Assembly: GCF_050946515.1 (NCBI RefSeq)
Contig: NZ_JBMNUX010000018.1
Location: 1-47,488 of the forward strand
From: Tractidigestivibacter sp050946515
Lineage (GTDB): Bacteria; Actinomycetota; Coriobacteriia; Coriobacteriales; Atopobiaceae
DNA length: 47,488 bases
Direction: 5' to 3'
Of this stretch, positions 41,283-47,488 are shown in pieces (positions within the stretch are counted from its first letter, which is position 1; every line of letters starts with the position of its first letter). Below the pieces are notes generated by a model. That model did no database searches. It saw only the letters and a program-made list of their open reading frames with translations, and was not told the DNA's origin. The position numbers and the translations under genes were made by a program.

Positions 41283-41846
41283 TTAGACGCGGGAGACAAA
41301 CTTGCCGTCGCGCGTGTCGACCTTGATCTTCTCGCCCTCGTTCAGATACATGGGAACCTGAATCGTGGCACCGGTCTCGATAGTAGCAGGCTTGGTGCCG
41401 CCCTGGACGGTATCGCCCTTGAAGCCAGGGTCGGTCTTGGTGATCTCGACCTCGATGAACATGGGCGGCTGAACGCCGAGCAGCTCGGTGTCGGCGTAGA
41501 GAAGCTGGCAGTTGTCGTTCTCCTTCAGCCACTGGGCGTTGTCACCAATGAAGTCAGTGGAGACAGGGATCTGCTCGTAGGTGTCGTTGTCCATGAAGTA
41601 GTATGCGTCGCCGTCGTTGTAGAGGTACTGCATCTCCTTCGTGATCAGCTGGACGCTCTCGAACTTGGTGCCTGCGTTGCAGGTCTGCTCGATGGTGCGA
41701 CCGGCCTTGAGGTCCTTGATCTTGTAACGAACGAAGGCGCCGCCCTTGCCAGGCTTGACGTGCTGGAACTCCACGATCGTGTAGTACTTGCCGTTGATCT
41801 TGAGGCCCATGCCGTTCTTGAAATCTGCGGTGCTGATGGTTGCCAT
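41283..41846 (-). CDS. efp: Elongation factor P
   Basis: EF-P rescues ribosomes stalled at proline stretches. The 187-residue protein has three beta-barrel domains. The loop carrying the modified residue reads KPGKGGAFVR with Lys34 at the tip. The C-terminal domain ends with the DGKFVSRV form. ATG 41846 is used (GGGGAGAG about 8 nt upstream); the reading frame continues to 41864 without similarity. It is the first gene of the efp-asp23-nusB group. A single B motif lies upstream at 41967-41978. Confidence 0.95.
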   Translation of the reverse strand: MATISTADFKNGMGLKINGKYYTIVEFQHVKPGKGGAFVRYKIKDLKAGRTIEQTCNAGTKFESVQLITKEMQYLYNDGDAYYFMDNDTYEQIPVSTDFIGDNAQWLKENDNCQLLYADTELLGVQPPMFIEVEITKTDPGFKGDTVQGGTKPATIETGATIQVPMYLNEGEKIKVDTRDGKFVSRV

Positions 41847-41966
41847 TGGTGTCTCTCCCCTCACGACCCTCTTCGGGGGGTCAGTCGACAGAACGGTACA
41901 AAATTATAGGCATGCAGTAGGGATATGCGCTCCACACGTTACGAGCTGCGGAAAATTCGCACGAAA

Positions 41967-41978
41967 TCCCACACGATG
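41967..41978 (+). repeat. Solitary B motif upstream of efp
   Basis: TCCCACACGATG, preceded 20 nt earlier by CTGCGGAAAA (41946-41955). The same pairing of words occurs several times in the 36-kb cluster. It lies in the 185-bp gap between manO and efp. Confidence 0.45.
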
Positions 41979-42031
41979 CCTACGTTTACGCTTGAGCTGC
42001 ACTTTTTTAGTTGCCGCGAAGGTGCTGAGGA

Positions 42032-42481
42032 TTAGTCCTCGGAATCGTCACCGGCATCGGTCTCGGAGGCGTCGGTCTCCTCCGCCTCGTCGCCCCGCTT
42101 GCCAATGCGACCACCAGTGCGATTCCAAACGCCCTTGAGTCCATAGCCAATGATCTTCGCAAACGAGGGGGAGCGCTGAAGGCGGTCTTCGGGCACATGC
42201 TCGCGAACGGCTCGCAGCGTAGCGATGTTGTCGCGCGTCGAGAAGTCGAAATGACCGGCCGACTTGGTGAAGATGGCAAAGCGAGTGATCTTCTTGCCCA
42301 CGACCTCGGCCGAGATGTAGTCAATCTCTTCCCAGGGGATCTGGATGTAGTCCTCGGGGTTCTTCTCGTTGTAGTATTCGAAGGCCTTGTCGCCAATCAT
42401 CACGTCGCCGTAGCTTGATAGCCCGCGCAAGAACGTTGCCTTGATGGTGAATTCGACTTTTGTGTTCTGGGATTGAGCCAC
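42032..42481 (-). CDS. manO: DUF956 family protein (ManO-like, mannose PTS partner)
   Basis: A 149-residue protein of the DUF956 family. The core AQSQNTKVEFTIKAT, YGDVMIGDKAFEYYN, DYIQIPWEEIDYI and FAIFTKSAGHFDFSTRD segments match well. The last 25 residues are an acidic Asp/Glu/Thr tail. Genes of this family normally sit directly after manXYZ and are thought to regulate the mannose PTS. Here it is about 1.9 kb from manZ, with an island of repeats and Lar-like genes between. GTG 42481 has GGGGG 8 nt upstream. The longer frame to 42619 consists of repeat sequence and is rejected. Confidence 0.82.
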   Translation of the reverse strand: MAQSQNTKVEFTIKATFLRGLSSYGDVMIGDKAFEYYNEKNPEDYIQIPWEEIDYISAEVVGKKITRFAIFTKSAGHFDFSTRDNIATLRAVREHVPEDRLQRSPSFAKIIGYGLKGVWNRTGGRIGKRGDEAEETDASETDAGDDSED

Positions 42482-42590
42482 TAGGATACCCCCGAGGTCG
42501 GCTGTACTGGAACTTTGATAGTATACGTCGTTCAAGGCCGCTGATGCCCACACAACGCACCGCGAAGCCCCGCCCCTCCGCGGACCGCGC

Positions 42591-42813
42591 TGCCAGGTTG
42601 CGCGAGTTCTGATGCCCACAGGACGTGCGCTGCCAAGTTACGCGAGTTCTGATGCCCACAGGACGTGCGCTGCCAAGTTGCGCGAGTTCTGATGCTTGGG
42701 CTTGCCAAGTTGCGCGACCTCTGATGCCCAATCTGCCAGTTTATTCGACTTCTGATGCCCGGCATGCCAAGTTGCGCGACCTCTGATGCTGCAAAAGTCG
42801 CGCAACCTGGCAG
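42591..42813 (-). repeat. Composite hairpin-capped repeat array, copy 3 (reverse orientation)
   Basis: Six 25-nt units of the form TGCCAASTTGCGCGA then NYTCTGATGC start at 42591, 42631, 42671, 42703, 42734 and 42765. Spacing is 40, 40, 32, 31 and 31 bp; the two longer steps carry an identical 15-nt spacer, CCACAGGACGTGCGC. The cap (42791-42813) is at the right end, and a B motif follows at 42864-42876. The manO start lies 110 bp to the left. Seen from the minus strand the order is B, cap, units, as in copies 1 and 2. Confidence 0.82.
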
Positions 42814-43203
42814 CGACGAAAAGCGTAGCCCCTTCCCTATCTGCAGCTTCTCCAGAATGCTCCCCATCGTGTGGGGCTTTTTCGTGTGGGGCTTTTCGCC
42901 CTGAAATGATCTTCTCGCGGGAAAAGTCAATAAAAATGCAGCCAAAGTACCTAGTCACACTGCAAGCAGCCCCACTCAGCGTGCCTAATAACATGGGAAT
43001 TTCCCCGCTGGGACCGAAGCCGACCCTCCTAGCCCTTCAAGGCTTTCATGGAACAATAGAATGTATCTGAAGACAATCCAAGAAGGGTGGCACAGACGAG
43101 GAGACTCAGAAGTAAGCACGTGAAACAGATGATCGCGATAGGTTCTACGCGCTGATGCTAGGCTTTTTCAAAATCATTGAGATGACGTCGGATGGAGACT
43201 CTG
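42814..43203. other. Intergenic stretch before the Lar-like genes
   Basis: About 390 bp without a recognisable gene. It holds B-type motifs at 42864-42876 and 42884-42891 inside short CCCCA/TGGGG hairpins, the first followed by CTTTTT. An AT-rich patch follows around 42910-42945. A promoter for the Lar-like genes probably lies here, but no clear -35/-10 pair was seen. Confidence 0.4.
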
Positions 43204-43464
43204 ATGGAGCAGTACAGGGACAAGCGAACGATTACGAGCCTTGGCGACGTTGCGAGGGAGTGCCCGTTCTGCGGGGGCACCGACATATGCCTCGTCGAGA
43301 GGAAGGTCAACGGCGTCGGCGCGACGTACTACGGCGTGAGGTGCGTGAGCTGCCACGCAAACATCGAGTCGTGCTTCTTCGAGCGCCCATGGGACGCCAT
43401 CAACGCCTGGAACGGCGGGGACGAGGGGCGCTACTGCGACCGGGCGCATCGCGACGAGCAGTAG
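43204..43464 (+). CDS. Lar-like zinc-ribbon protein, first copy
   Basis: An 86-residue protein similar to the Lar restriction-alleviation family of phages (pattern CPFCG, then YYGVRC..C, then AINAWN). Six cysteines are at residues 20, 23, 47, 50, 57 and 78, enough for one zinc ribbon plus two extra. ATG 43204 is preferred over 43192: GGAG lies 6 nt upstream, and the start then matches that of the second copy exactly. Its product is 70 percent identical to the next gene (60 of 86 positions). The rest of a prophage is not seen. Interference with a restriction system is possible, not shown. Confidence 0.72.
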   Translation: MEQYRDKRTITSLGDVARECPFCGGTDICLVERKVNGVGATYYGVRCVSCHANIESCFFERPWDAINAWNGGDEGRYCDRAHRDEQ

Positions 43465-43541
43465 GAACAGGGACAGCGGCTTTGCGCCGCGGCAGAAGAT
43501 TTCGAGAGCCATCGAGACGATGACAACAGACTGGGGTTGGA

Positions 43542-43802
43542 ATGGAACAGCGCAGGAACATGCAGAAGCTCACGATGCTCGGGGACGTGGCGAAGGAGTG
43601 CCCGTTCTGCGGGAGCAAGAAGATTTACCTCGTCGAGAATAAGGCCGACGCGAAGAGCGCGACGTACTACGGGGTCACGTGCGTCGACTGCTTAGCCAGA
43701 ACCGAGTCATGCTTCTTCGAGCGCCCGTGGGAGGCAATCAACGCCTGGAACGGCGGGGACGAGGGAAGGTACTGCGACAGGAAGCACCACGACGAGCAAT
43801 AG
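43542..43802 (+). CDS. Lar-like zinc-ribbon protein, second copy
   Basis: An 86-residue paralogue of the gene before it, in tandem with 77 bp between. LGDVAKECPFCGS, the YYGVTCVDC segment and SCFFERPWEAINAWNGGDEG are shared; the differences cluster at residues 4-12, 25-39 and 46-54. All six Cys positions are kept. A GGGG about 7 nt before the ATG is the ribosome site. Both genes read against manO and manZ and lie between two repeat arrays. Confidence 0.72.
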   Translation: MEQRRNMQKLTMLGDVAKECPFCGSKKIYLVENKADAKSATYYGVTCVDCLARTESCFFERPWEAINAWNGGDEGRYCDRKHHDEQ

Positions 43803-43913
43803 AAATAGGGACGGCGGCTGGATGCCACCGTCACGGTCGCGCATTCTCATCCCTTCGATGAACTACGTGAGCACACCGTCGTCAACGAAGGCGGACGTGA
43901 TCTCATCCCTGAA

Positions 43914-43931
43914 GGTTACTTCGAAGTAACC
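43914..43931. other. Perfect 18-bp palindrome
   Basis: GGTTACTTCGAAGTAACC forms a 7-bp stem with a TCGA loop, followed on the plus strand by GCGAGTCTTTTCGC. It lies 112 nt past the second Lar-like gene and may end its transcript or bind a regulator. The 235 bp from 43803 to 44037 otherwise show no gene. Confidence 0.45.
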
Positions 43932-44037
43932 GCGAGTCTTTTCGCAATTGTGACCTTCCCTATCGTCAAGACAAGCAATCCCAGACACTCAGTTCAACAA
44001 AGTTACTTAGCTTCTGAAAACGTCCCGACGGTCCACC

Positions 44038-44241
44038 TACCAGGTGATGCGACTTCTGATGCTAAGCGCTGCCAGGTTGCGCGACCTCTGATGCCCGTTT
44101 TGCCAACTTGCGCGACCTCTGATGCCCAACCTGCCAGGTTACGCGACCTCTGATGCTGCAAAAGTCGCGGAAGCTGGCATGGGTCGGTCCACCTGCCAGG
44201 TTACGCGACCTCTGATGCTGCAAAAGTCGCGGAAGCTGGCA
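44038..44241 (-). repeat. Composite hairpin-capped repeat array, copy 4 (two caps)
   Basis: Units start at 44038 (degenerate), 44070, 44101 and 44132, followed by a cap (44157-44179). After a 14-nt gap another unit (44194) and another cap (44219-44241) follow. Periods are 32, 31 and 31 bp. The two unit-plus-cap blocks are nearly identical, which suggests a recent duplication. A reverse B motif (CCGTTGTGTGGGACC) follows at 44259-44273, just before the man operon terminator. Confidence 0.82.
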
Positions 44242-44308
44242 GCGGGACCGCGAGCTGACCGTTGTGTGGGACCGGAACGCCATCTCGGCGCTTGTCGCGG
44301 CACAAAAA

Positions 44309-44340
44309 AAGGACCGCACCAGTTGCGTGGTGCGGTCCTT
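44309..44340 (-). terminator. Rho-independent terminator of the mannose PTS operon
   Basis: A perfect 13-bp stem (44309-44321 with 44328-44340) and a 6-nt loop are followed on the minus strand by seven T (A-run at 44304-44310). It is 42 nt past the manZ stop. It closes the manX-manY-manZ transcript before the repeat array, so manO is not expected to be on the same full-length transcript. Confidence 0.9.
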
Positions 44341-44382
44341 GCTTTACCGGATATCGTCGCTAGGCGTACCCGTCGTCGAGGC

Positions 44383-45336
44383 TTACATGAAGCCGCAGAG
44401 ACGACCAAGGATACCGAAGGCGAACAGGCAAAGGATGATGGTGATCGGGGAGACCTTCTTCTTGAGCAGCCAGCAGCACAGAAGCGTAAGGCCAAGAGCG
44501 CACAGACCAGGGATCAGGGAGTCGAGGTTGTCCTGAAGGGTCGTGGTCTTGTACTCATTGAGGCCAGCGGAGCCGAGCTGATCGTAAAGGGTCAGTGCCT
44601 CCTTGATGCCGTCTGCATCGCCGGTGATGGTGCTCCAGTCGATGTAGGCGCCCTCCTGCTGCGGGATCGTAGAGACGACCGGGGTGAAGGAGATGGAGAC
44701 CCAGCGCTCGACCAGTGCGCCGATGACGAACATACCAAGGATGGAAGCGCCCTCGGTAACCTTGCCGAGCAGACCGCCGGAGAGGTCCTGAGAGATGGAG
44801 GTTCCGACGTTATAGCCGAACTCCTGCGTGTACCACAGGAAGGCAAGACGAATGACGTTCCAGAGCACGAAGAACAGGATCGGGCCCATGATGGAGCCGC
44901 CCATTGCCAGGGAGGCACCAAGAGCGCCGAGAATCGGTCGAACCGTGTACCAGAACACAGGGTCGCCGACGCCGGCCAGAGGACCCATCATGCCGACCTT
45001 AACGCCCTGGATGGCGACGTCGTCGATGGGGGCACCGTTGGCGCGCTCCTCCTCCATTGCCAGCGTGACGCCGATGACAGGGGCGGAGACGTACGGGTGC
45101 GTGTTGTAGAACTCGAGGTGACGCTTAAGGGCCGCCTTCTGGTCCTCAGGATCCTTGTAGAGGGCCTTGATGGCCGGGATCATTGCGTAGCACCAGCCGC
45201 CGTTCTGCATTCTCTCGTAGTTCCAAGAGCCCTGCAGATACTGGTGGCGGTTAAAGACCTTGAGACGAGTGGACTTCGAAAGCTTAATCTTGCCGTCCTC
45301 AGTGGTCTCGATTGCTGCGTCCTTCTTATCTGCCAT
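44383..45336 (-). CDS. manZ: Mannose-family PTS, IID component
   Basis: A 317-residue IID protein that, with IIC, forms the sugar channel. The N-terminal NRHQYLQGSWNYERMQNGGW, the YKDPEDQKAALKRHLEFYN segment split by a turn, HPYVSAPVIG and the long GPLAGVGDPVFWYTVRPI motif are typical. The C-terminus has one membrane helix. ATG 45336 is used (AAGGAG upstream); the frame to 45411 has no similarity. It is 31 nt past manY and last in the operon. Substrate: mannose and related hexoses, not provable here. Confidence 0.95.
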   Translation of the reverse strand: MADKKDAAIETTEDGKIKLSKSTRLKVFNRHQYLQGSWNYERMQNGGWCYAMIPAIKALYKDPEDQKAALKRHLEFYNTHPYVSAPVIGVTLAMEEERANGAPIDDVAIQGVKVGMMGPLAGVGDPVFWYTVRPILGALGASLAMGGSIMGPILFFVLWNVIRLAFLWYTQEFGYNVGTSISQDLSGGLLGKVTEGASILGMFVIGALVERWVSISFTPVVSTIPQQEGAYIDWSTITGDADGIKEALTLYDQLGSAGLNEYKTTTLQDNLDSLIPGLCALGLTLLCCWLLKKKVSPITIILCLFAFGILGRLCGFM

Positions 45337-45367
45337 GTTTTTCACACTCCTTTTCTGGCTTCGCGGA

Positions 45368-46186
45368 TTAGTAGTTGTCCAAGATGTCGCCCAGCGGGTC
45401 GGCGGATCCACCGCCGCCGCCAGCGCCAGCCTGCTCCTTGGCGTAATCCTTGAGGCCCAGGTAAATCAGAGCCATGCAAACGCCGATGGCGCCGAGGGCG
45501 ATAAGGGTGAGCTCAGACAGAGCAGCAAGGACGAAGCCGAGCACGAAGAACGGCCAGACCTCCTTGGTAGCCATCATGTTGATGACCATGGCGTAGCCGA
45601 CTGCAGCAACCATGCCGCCGCCGACGGCCATGCCGCCGGACAGCCAGACAGGCATTGCGTTCAGGGCTGCGGTAACGGCCTCGGACGGAATGAAGCAAAG
45701 GGCAGCGGCGGGGATGGCGATACGAAGACCCTGCATGCAGATAGCGACGATCTGCCAGATCTCGATGCCGCGCATATCGTCCTTCTCGGCGCAGGCGTCC
45801 ATTGCGTGCACGATGGCCGTTGCGATGGTACGGCAAATCATCGTGAGGAACAGGCCTGCGACGGACAGAGGAACGGCCAGTGCGATGGAGGTGTTGATGG
45901 CCTCGGTGGCGTCTCCGCCGGAGTTAAGCGCGAGGACCATAAGAATGGCGGACGCGACGGAAGCGAGAGCGGCGTCAGGGGCGACGGCTGCGCCGATGTT
46001 AGCCCAGCCAAGGGCAATCATCTGAAGCGAGCCACCCAGCATAATGCCCTCGGTAAGGTGACCGGTAACGAGGCCGATCAGCGTACAAGCGACCAGCGGC
46101 TGGTGGAACTCCCACTCGTCGAGGATGCCCTCCATGCCGGCGAGGAACGCGACAATGATGACGAGCAGAACGGAAATTCCTGACAT
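45368..46186 (-). CDS. manY: Mannose-family PTS, IIC component
   Basis: A 272-residue IIC membrane protein with about eight hydrophobic segments. The start MSGISVLLVIIVAFLAGM, WEFHQPLVACTLIGLVTG and the EGIMLGGSLQMIALGWANIG motif are family marks. The C-terminus carries a Gly-rich linker (GAGGGGGSADPLG). AGGGAGG lies before the ATG. It follows manX by 12 nt. Confidence 0.95.
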   Translation of the reverse strand: MSGISVLLVIIVAFLAGMEGILDEWEFHQPLVACTLIGLVTGHLTEGIMLGGSLQMIALGWANIGAAVAPDAALASVASAILMVLALNSGGDATEAINTSIALAVPLSVAGLFLTMICRTIATAIVHAMDACAEKDDMRGIEIWQIVAICMQGLRIAIPAAALCFIPSEAVTAALNAMPVWLSGGMAVGGGMVAAVGYAMVINMMATKEVWPFFVLGFVLAALSELTLIALGAIGVCMALIYLGLKDYAKEQAGAGGGGGSADPLGDILDNY

Positions 46187-46198
46187 TATTCCCTCCTT

Positions 46199-47206
46199 TT
46201 ACTGAGCTTGAGCGGCGAGCTCTTCCTCGGCCTTCTTGATAAGGCTGTCGAAGTTCTCTGCCTTGTCTGCGGGGACCTTACGGACGTCGAACTCAACGCC
46301 CAGAGACTGGATCTTCTTGAGGCAGTCGACGTCGGCCTGGTCCATGGCGAGTGCCTGGTTGACGACGACCTTGCCCACGGAGTGCGCCATCGAGCCCAGG
46401 TTCAGGGTCTTGATGGGCACGCCGCCCTCAATGGCGCGCAGAGCGTCCTGCGGGGTCTCGAAGAGCAGCATCGCCTTGGTGGCACCAAAGCGCGGGTCGT
46501 GAGCGACCTCGATGATCTTCGAGATGGGGACGACGTGAACGTGAACTCCTGGAGGCGCAGCCTGAATAATCATGGTCTTGCGCAGCTGATCCTTCGACAC
46601 GCCATCGGAGCAAACGATGATGCGGTCGGGATTCGTCTGCTTGGTCCAAGTGGTAGCCACCTGACCGTGAAGCAAGCGCGTATCGCAGCGGGCAAGGACG
46701 ACCTTGATGTGGCCGTCGCCCAATACCGTCCCCTCGGGGATGGCGCCAGTCGGAGCGGCGGGAGCAGCAGCAGCTGTGGCGGCAGGCGCCTCATCCTTGG
46801 GCTGCAGCTCCTCCGGCTTGATGCGGATGCCGTTACGGGCCTCTGTGAAGATGTCCTTGGCGATGTCCGCTGCGGTGGCGCCGTCGTCCATGCGATCGCC
46901 GTAGGCCTGAATCAGCATGGGCAGGTTAAGACCCGTGAGCATGACCCAGTCCTCGTGATCGCCAGCGAGAAGACCGTTGACCTGGTTGAAGGGCGTAGCG
47001 CCCCACAGATCGACGAGGAAGAGCACGTGCTCCTGCTCATCGAACGAGGCAACGGCAGCCGTCAGCTTTGCCTTAAGGTCGTCGGGGCCCATGTCGGGGG
47101 TCAGGGTGACTGCAGCAACATTTTGCTGCGGCCCGAAAATCATCTGACCGGACTCCATGATTCCCTCGGCGAACTTGCCGTGGCTAGCTAGAACGATACT
47201 GACCAT
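46199..47206 (-). CDS. manX: Mannose-family PTS, fused IIA and IIB components
   Basis: A 335-residue protein. The IIA domain (1-130) has the phosphorylated His9 (VLASHGKFAEG) and the LVDLWGATPFN motif. A Pro/Ala-rich linker follows (140-158), and the IIB domain (165-335) has the acceptor His180 (DTRLLHGQVATTW). Together they pass phosphate from HPr to the sugar. TAAGGAGG precedes the ATG. It is first in the operon. The fusion is the usual state in this family. Confidence 0.95.
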   Translation of the reverse strand: MVSIVLASHGKFAEGIMESGQMIFGPQQNVAAVTLTPDMGPDDLKAKLTAAVASFDEQEHVLFLVDLWGATPFNQVNGLLAGDHEDWVMLTGLNLPMLIQAYGDRMDDGATAADIAKDIFTEARNGIRIKPEELQPKDEAPAATAAAAPAAPTGAIPEGTVLGDGHIKVVLARCDTRLLHGQVATTWTKQTNPDRIIVCSDGVSKDQLRKTMIIQAAPPGVHVHVVPISKIIEVAHDPRFGATKAMLLFETPQDALRAIEGGVPIKTLNLGSMAHSVGKVVVNQALAMDQADVDCLKKIQSLGVEFDVRKVPADKAENFDSLIKKAEEELAAQAQ

Positions 47207-47315
47207 CTTTCCTCCTTACAAATCTCTCGTGTTACCGACAGTTACCATGGAATATGTGAAGAGGCCTCCACGAATTCTGCTTTGTGTCTCCACGCATGCT
47301 CCATGACGGCTACAC

Positions 47316-47321
47316 AGTATA
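47316..47321 (-). promoter_or_regulatory. Candidate -10 of the mannose PTS promoter
   Basis: Read on the minus strand, TATACT lies about 110 nt before the manX start. No good -35 sits 16-18 nt upstream, so an activator may be needed. The leader also contains a direct repeat, GTTACC-N4-GTTACC (47231-47246, plus-strand reading). The rest of 47207-47488 shows no gene except a short minus-strand frame cut by the window edge. Confidence 0.4.
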
Positions 47322-47488
47322 CGACACCGAGCCCCCAATCGTCTTGCGAATCCAAAAATTGGGTGAACTGGCTGAGATCCTTCGACACGAACGAGCGTTG
47401 GCTAGCGAAAGCCCATGCCTGATGGTGTCCCTATCGTAGTCCTTCTCATCTAGGCTGCCCTCTGGTTGATGCCTGTGTAGTACCAGTC

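Noticed and set aside
42591..42813. CRISPR array
   Set aside because: Spacers are 6-15 nt, some are identical, units vary, and no cas genes are present.
42532..42945. Long minus-strand open frame through the repeat array (and similar ones at 44062-44319, 23612-23920 and 36128-37345)
   Set aside because: The translated sequence is made of the repeats themselves; a 31-bp step shifts frame each unit, and no family match or ribosome site supports a gene.
43820..43990. Short minus-strand frame of about 42 codons ending near 43866 (contains GYFEVTFRDEITSAF)
   Set aside because: It looks protein-like but is too short, lacks a ribosome site and matches no family I can name; it might be a gene remnant.
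47450..47488. Minus-strand frame end at the right edge (DWYYTGINQRAA then stop)
   Set aside because: Could be the C-terminus of a transposase or another gene, but 12 residues are not enough to call it.

Overview
The window looks like the chromosome of a high-GC actinobacterium. Class Coriobacteriia, close to Olsenella/Atopobium, is the best fit. This is inferred from four things: a division cluster with SepF and DivIVA but no ftsA, many GTG/TTG starts, mannose-family PTS genes with a DUF956 partner, and the overall gene content. No rRNA or tRNA gene was found, so the taxonomy is not proven.

Left part (1-2.9 kb). The start of a membrane protein gene lies at the left edge. Divergent from it is a two-gene DNA-repair pair: a radical SAM protein of the TIGR03916 type and its TIGR03915/DUF4130 partner. 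A LexA-type box sits directly over the predicted transcription start.

Division and wall cluster (23.6-2.9 kb, minus strand). One long block reads mraZ-rsmH-ftsL-ftsI-murF-mraY-murD-ftsW-murG-murC-murB-ftsQ-ftsZ-pgeF-yggS-sepF-proC-yggT-divIVA. It starts at a promoter overlapped by three 10-bp MraZ-type repeats and ends at a strong terminator. It covers the lipid II pathway from UDP-MurNAc to lipid II (without murE), the septal synthase FtsW/FtsI, and the Z-ring with its anchor. FtsQ, FtsL and FtsI end in Ser/Thr/Asp-rich tails, and FtsW carries Arg/Ser-rich extensions.

Middle (23.6-36.4 kb). A repeat-rich 1.9-kb intergenic region precedes an aldo/keto reductase gene. Next come pyrG-xerD on the minus strand, a two-component system (minus), and a divergent three-gene ABC-2 exporter (plus). 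A bacterial-type poly(ADP-ribose) glycohydrolase gene follows, then another repeat cluster.

Right part (36.4-47.5 kb). On the minus strand is efp-asp23-nusB-xseB-tlyA-nadK-recN, a shortened form of a gene order known from Firmicutes. Beyond it are manO (DUF956) and the mannose PTS operon manX-manY-manZ. These two are split by a 1.9-kb island holding a tandem pair of Lar-like zinc-ribbon genes between two repeat arrays.

The most unusual feature is a composite intergenic repeat present in four full copies. It has a 13-nt motif, a hairpin cap, and 25-nt units spaced 31-32 bp apart (about three helical turns). It is not a CRISPR array and it does not code.
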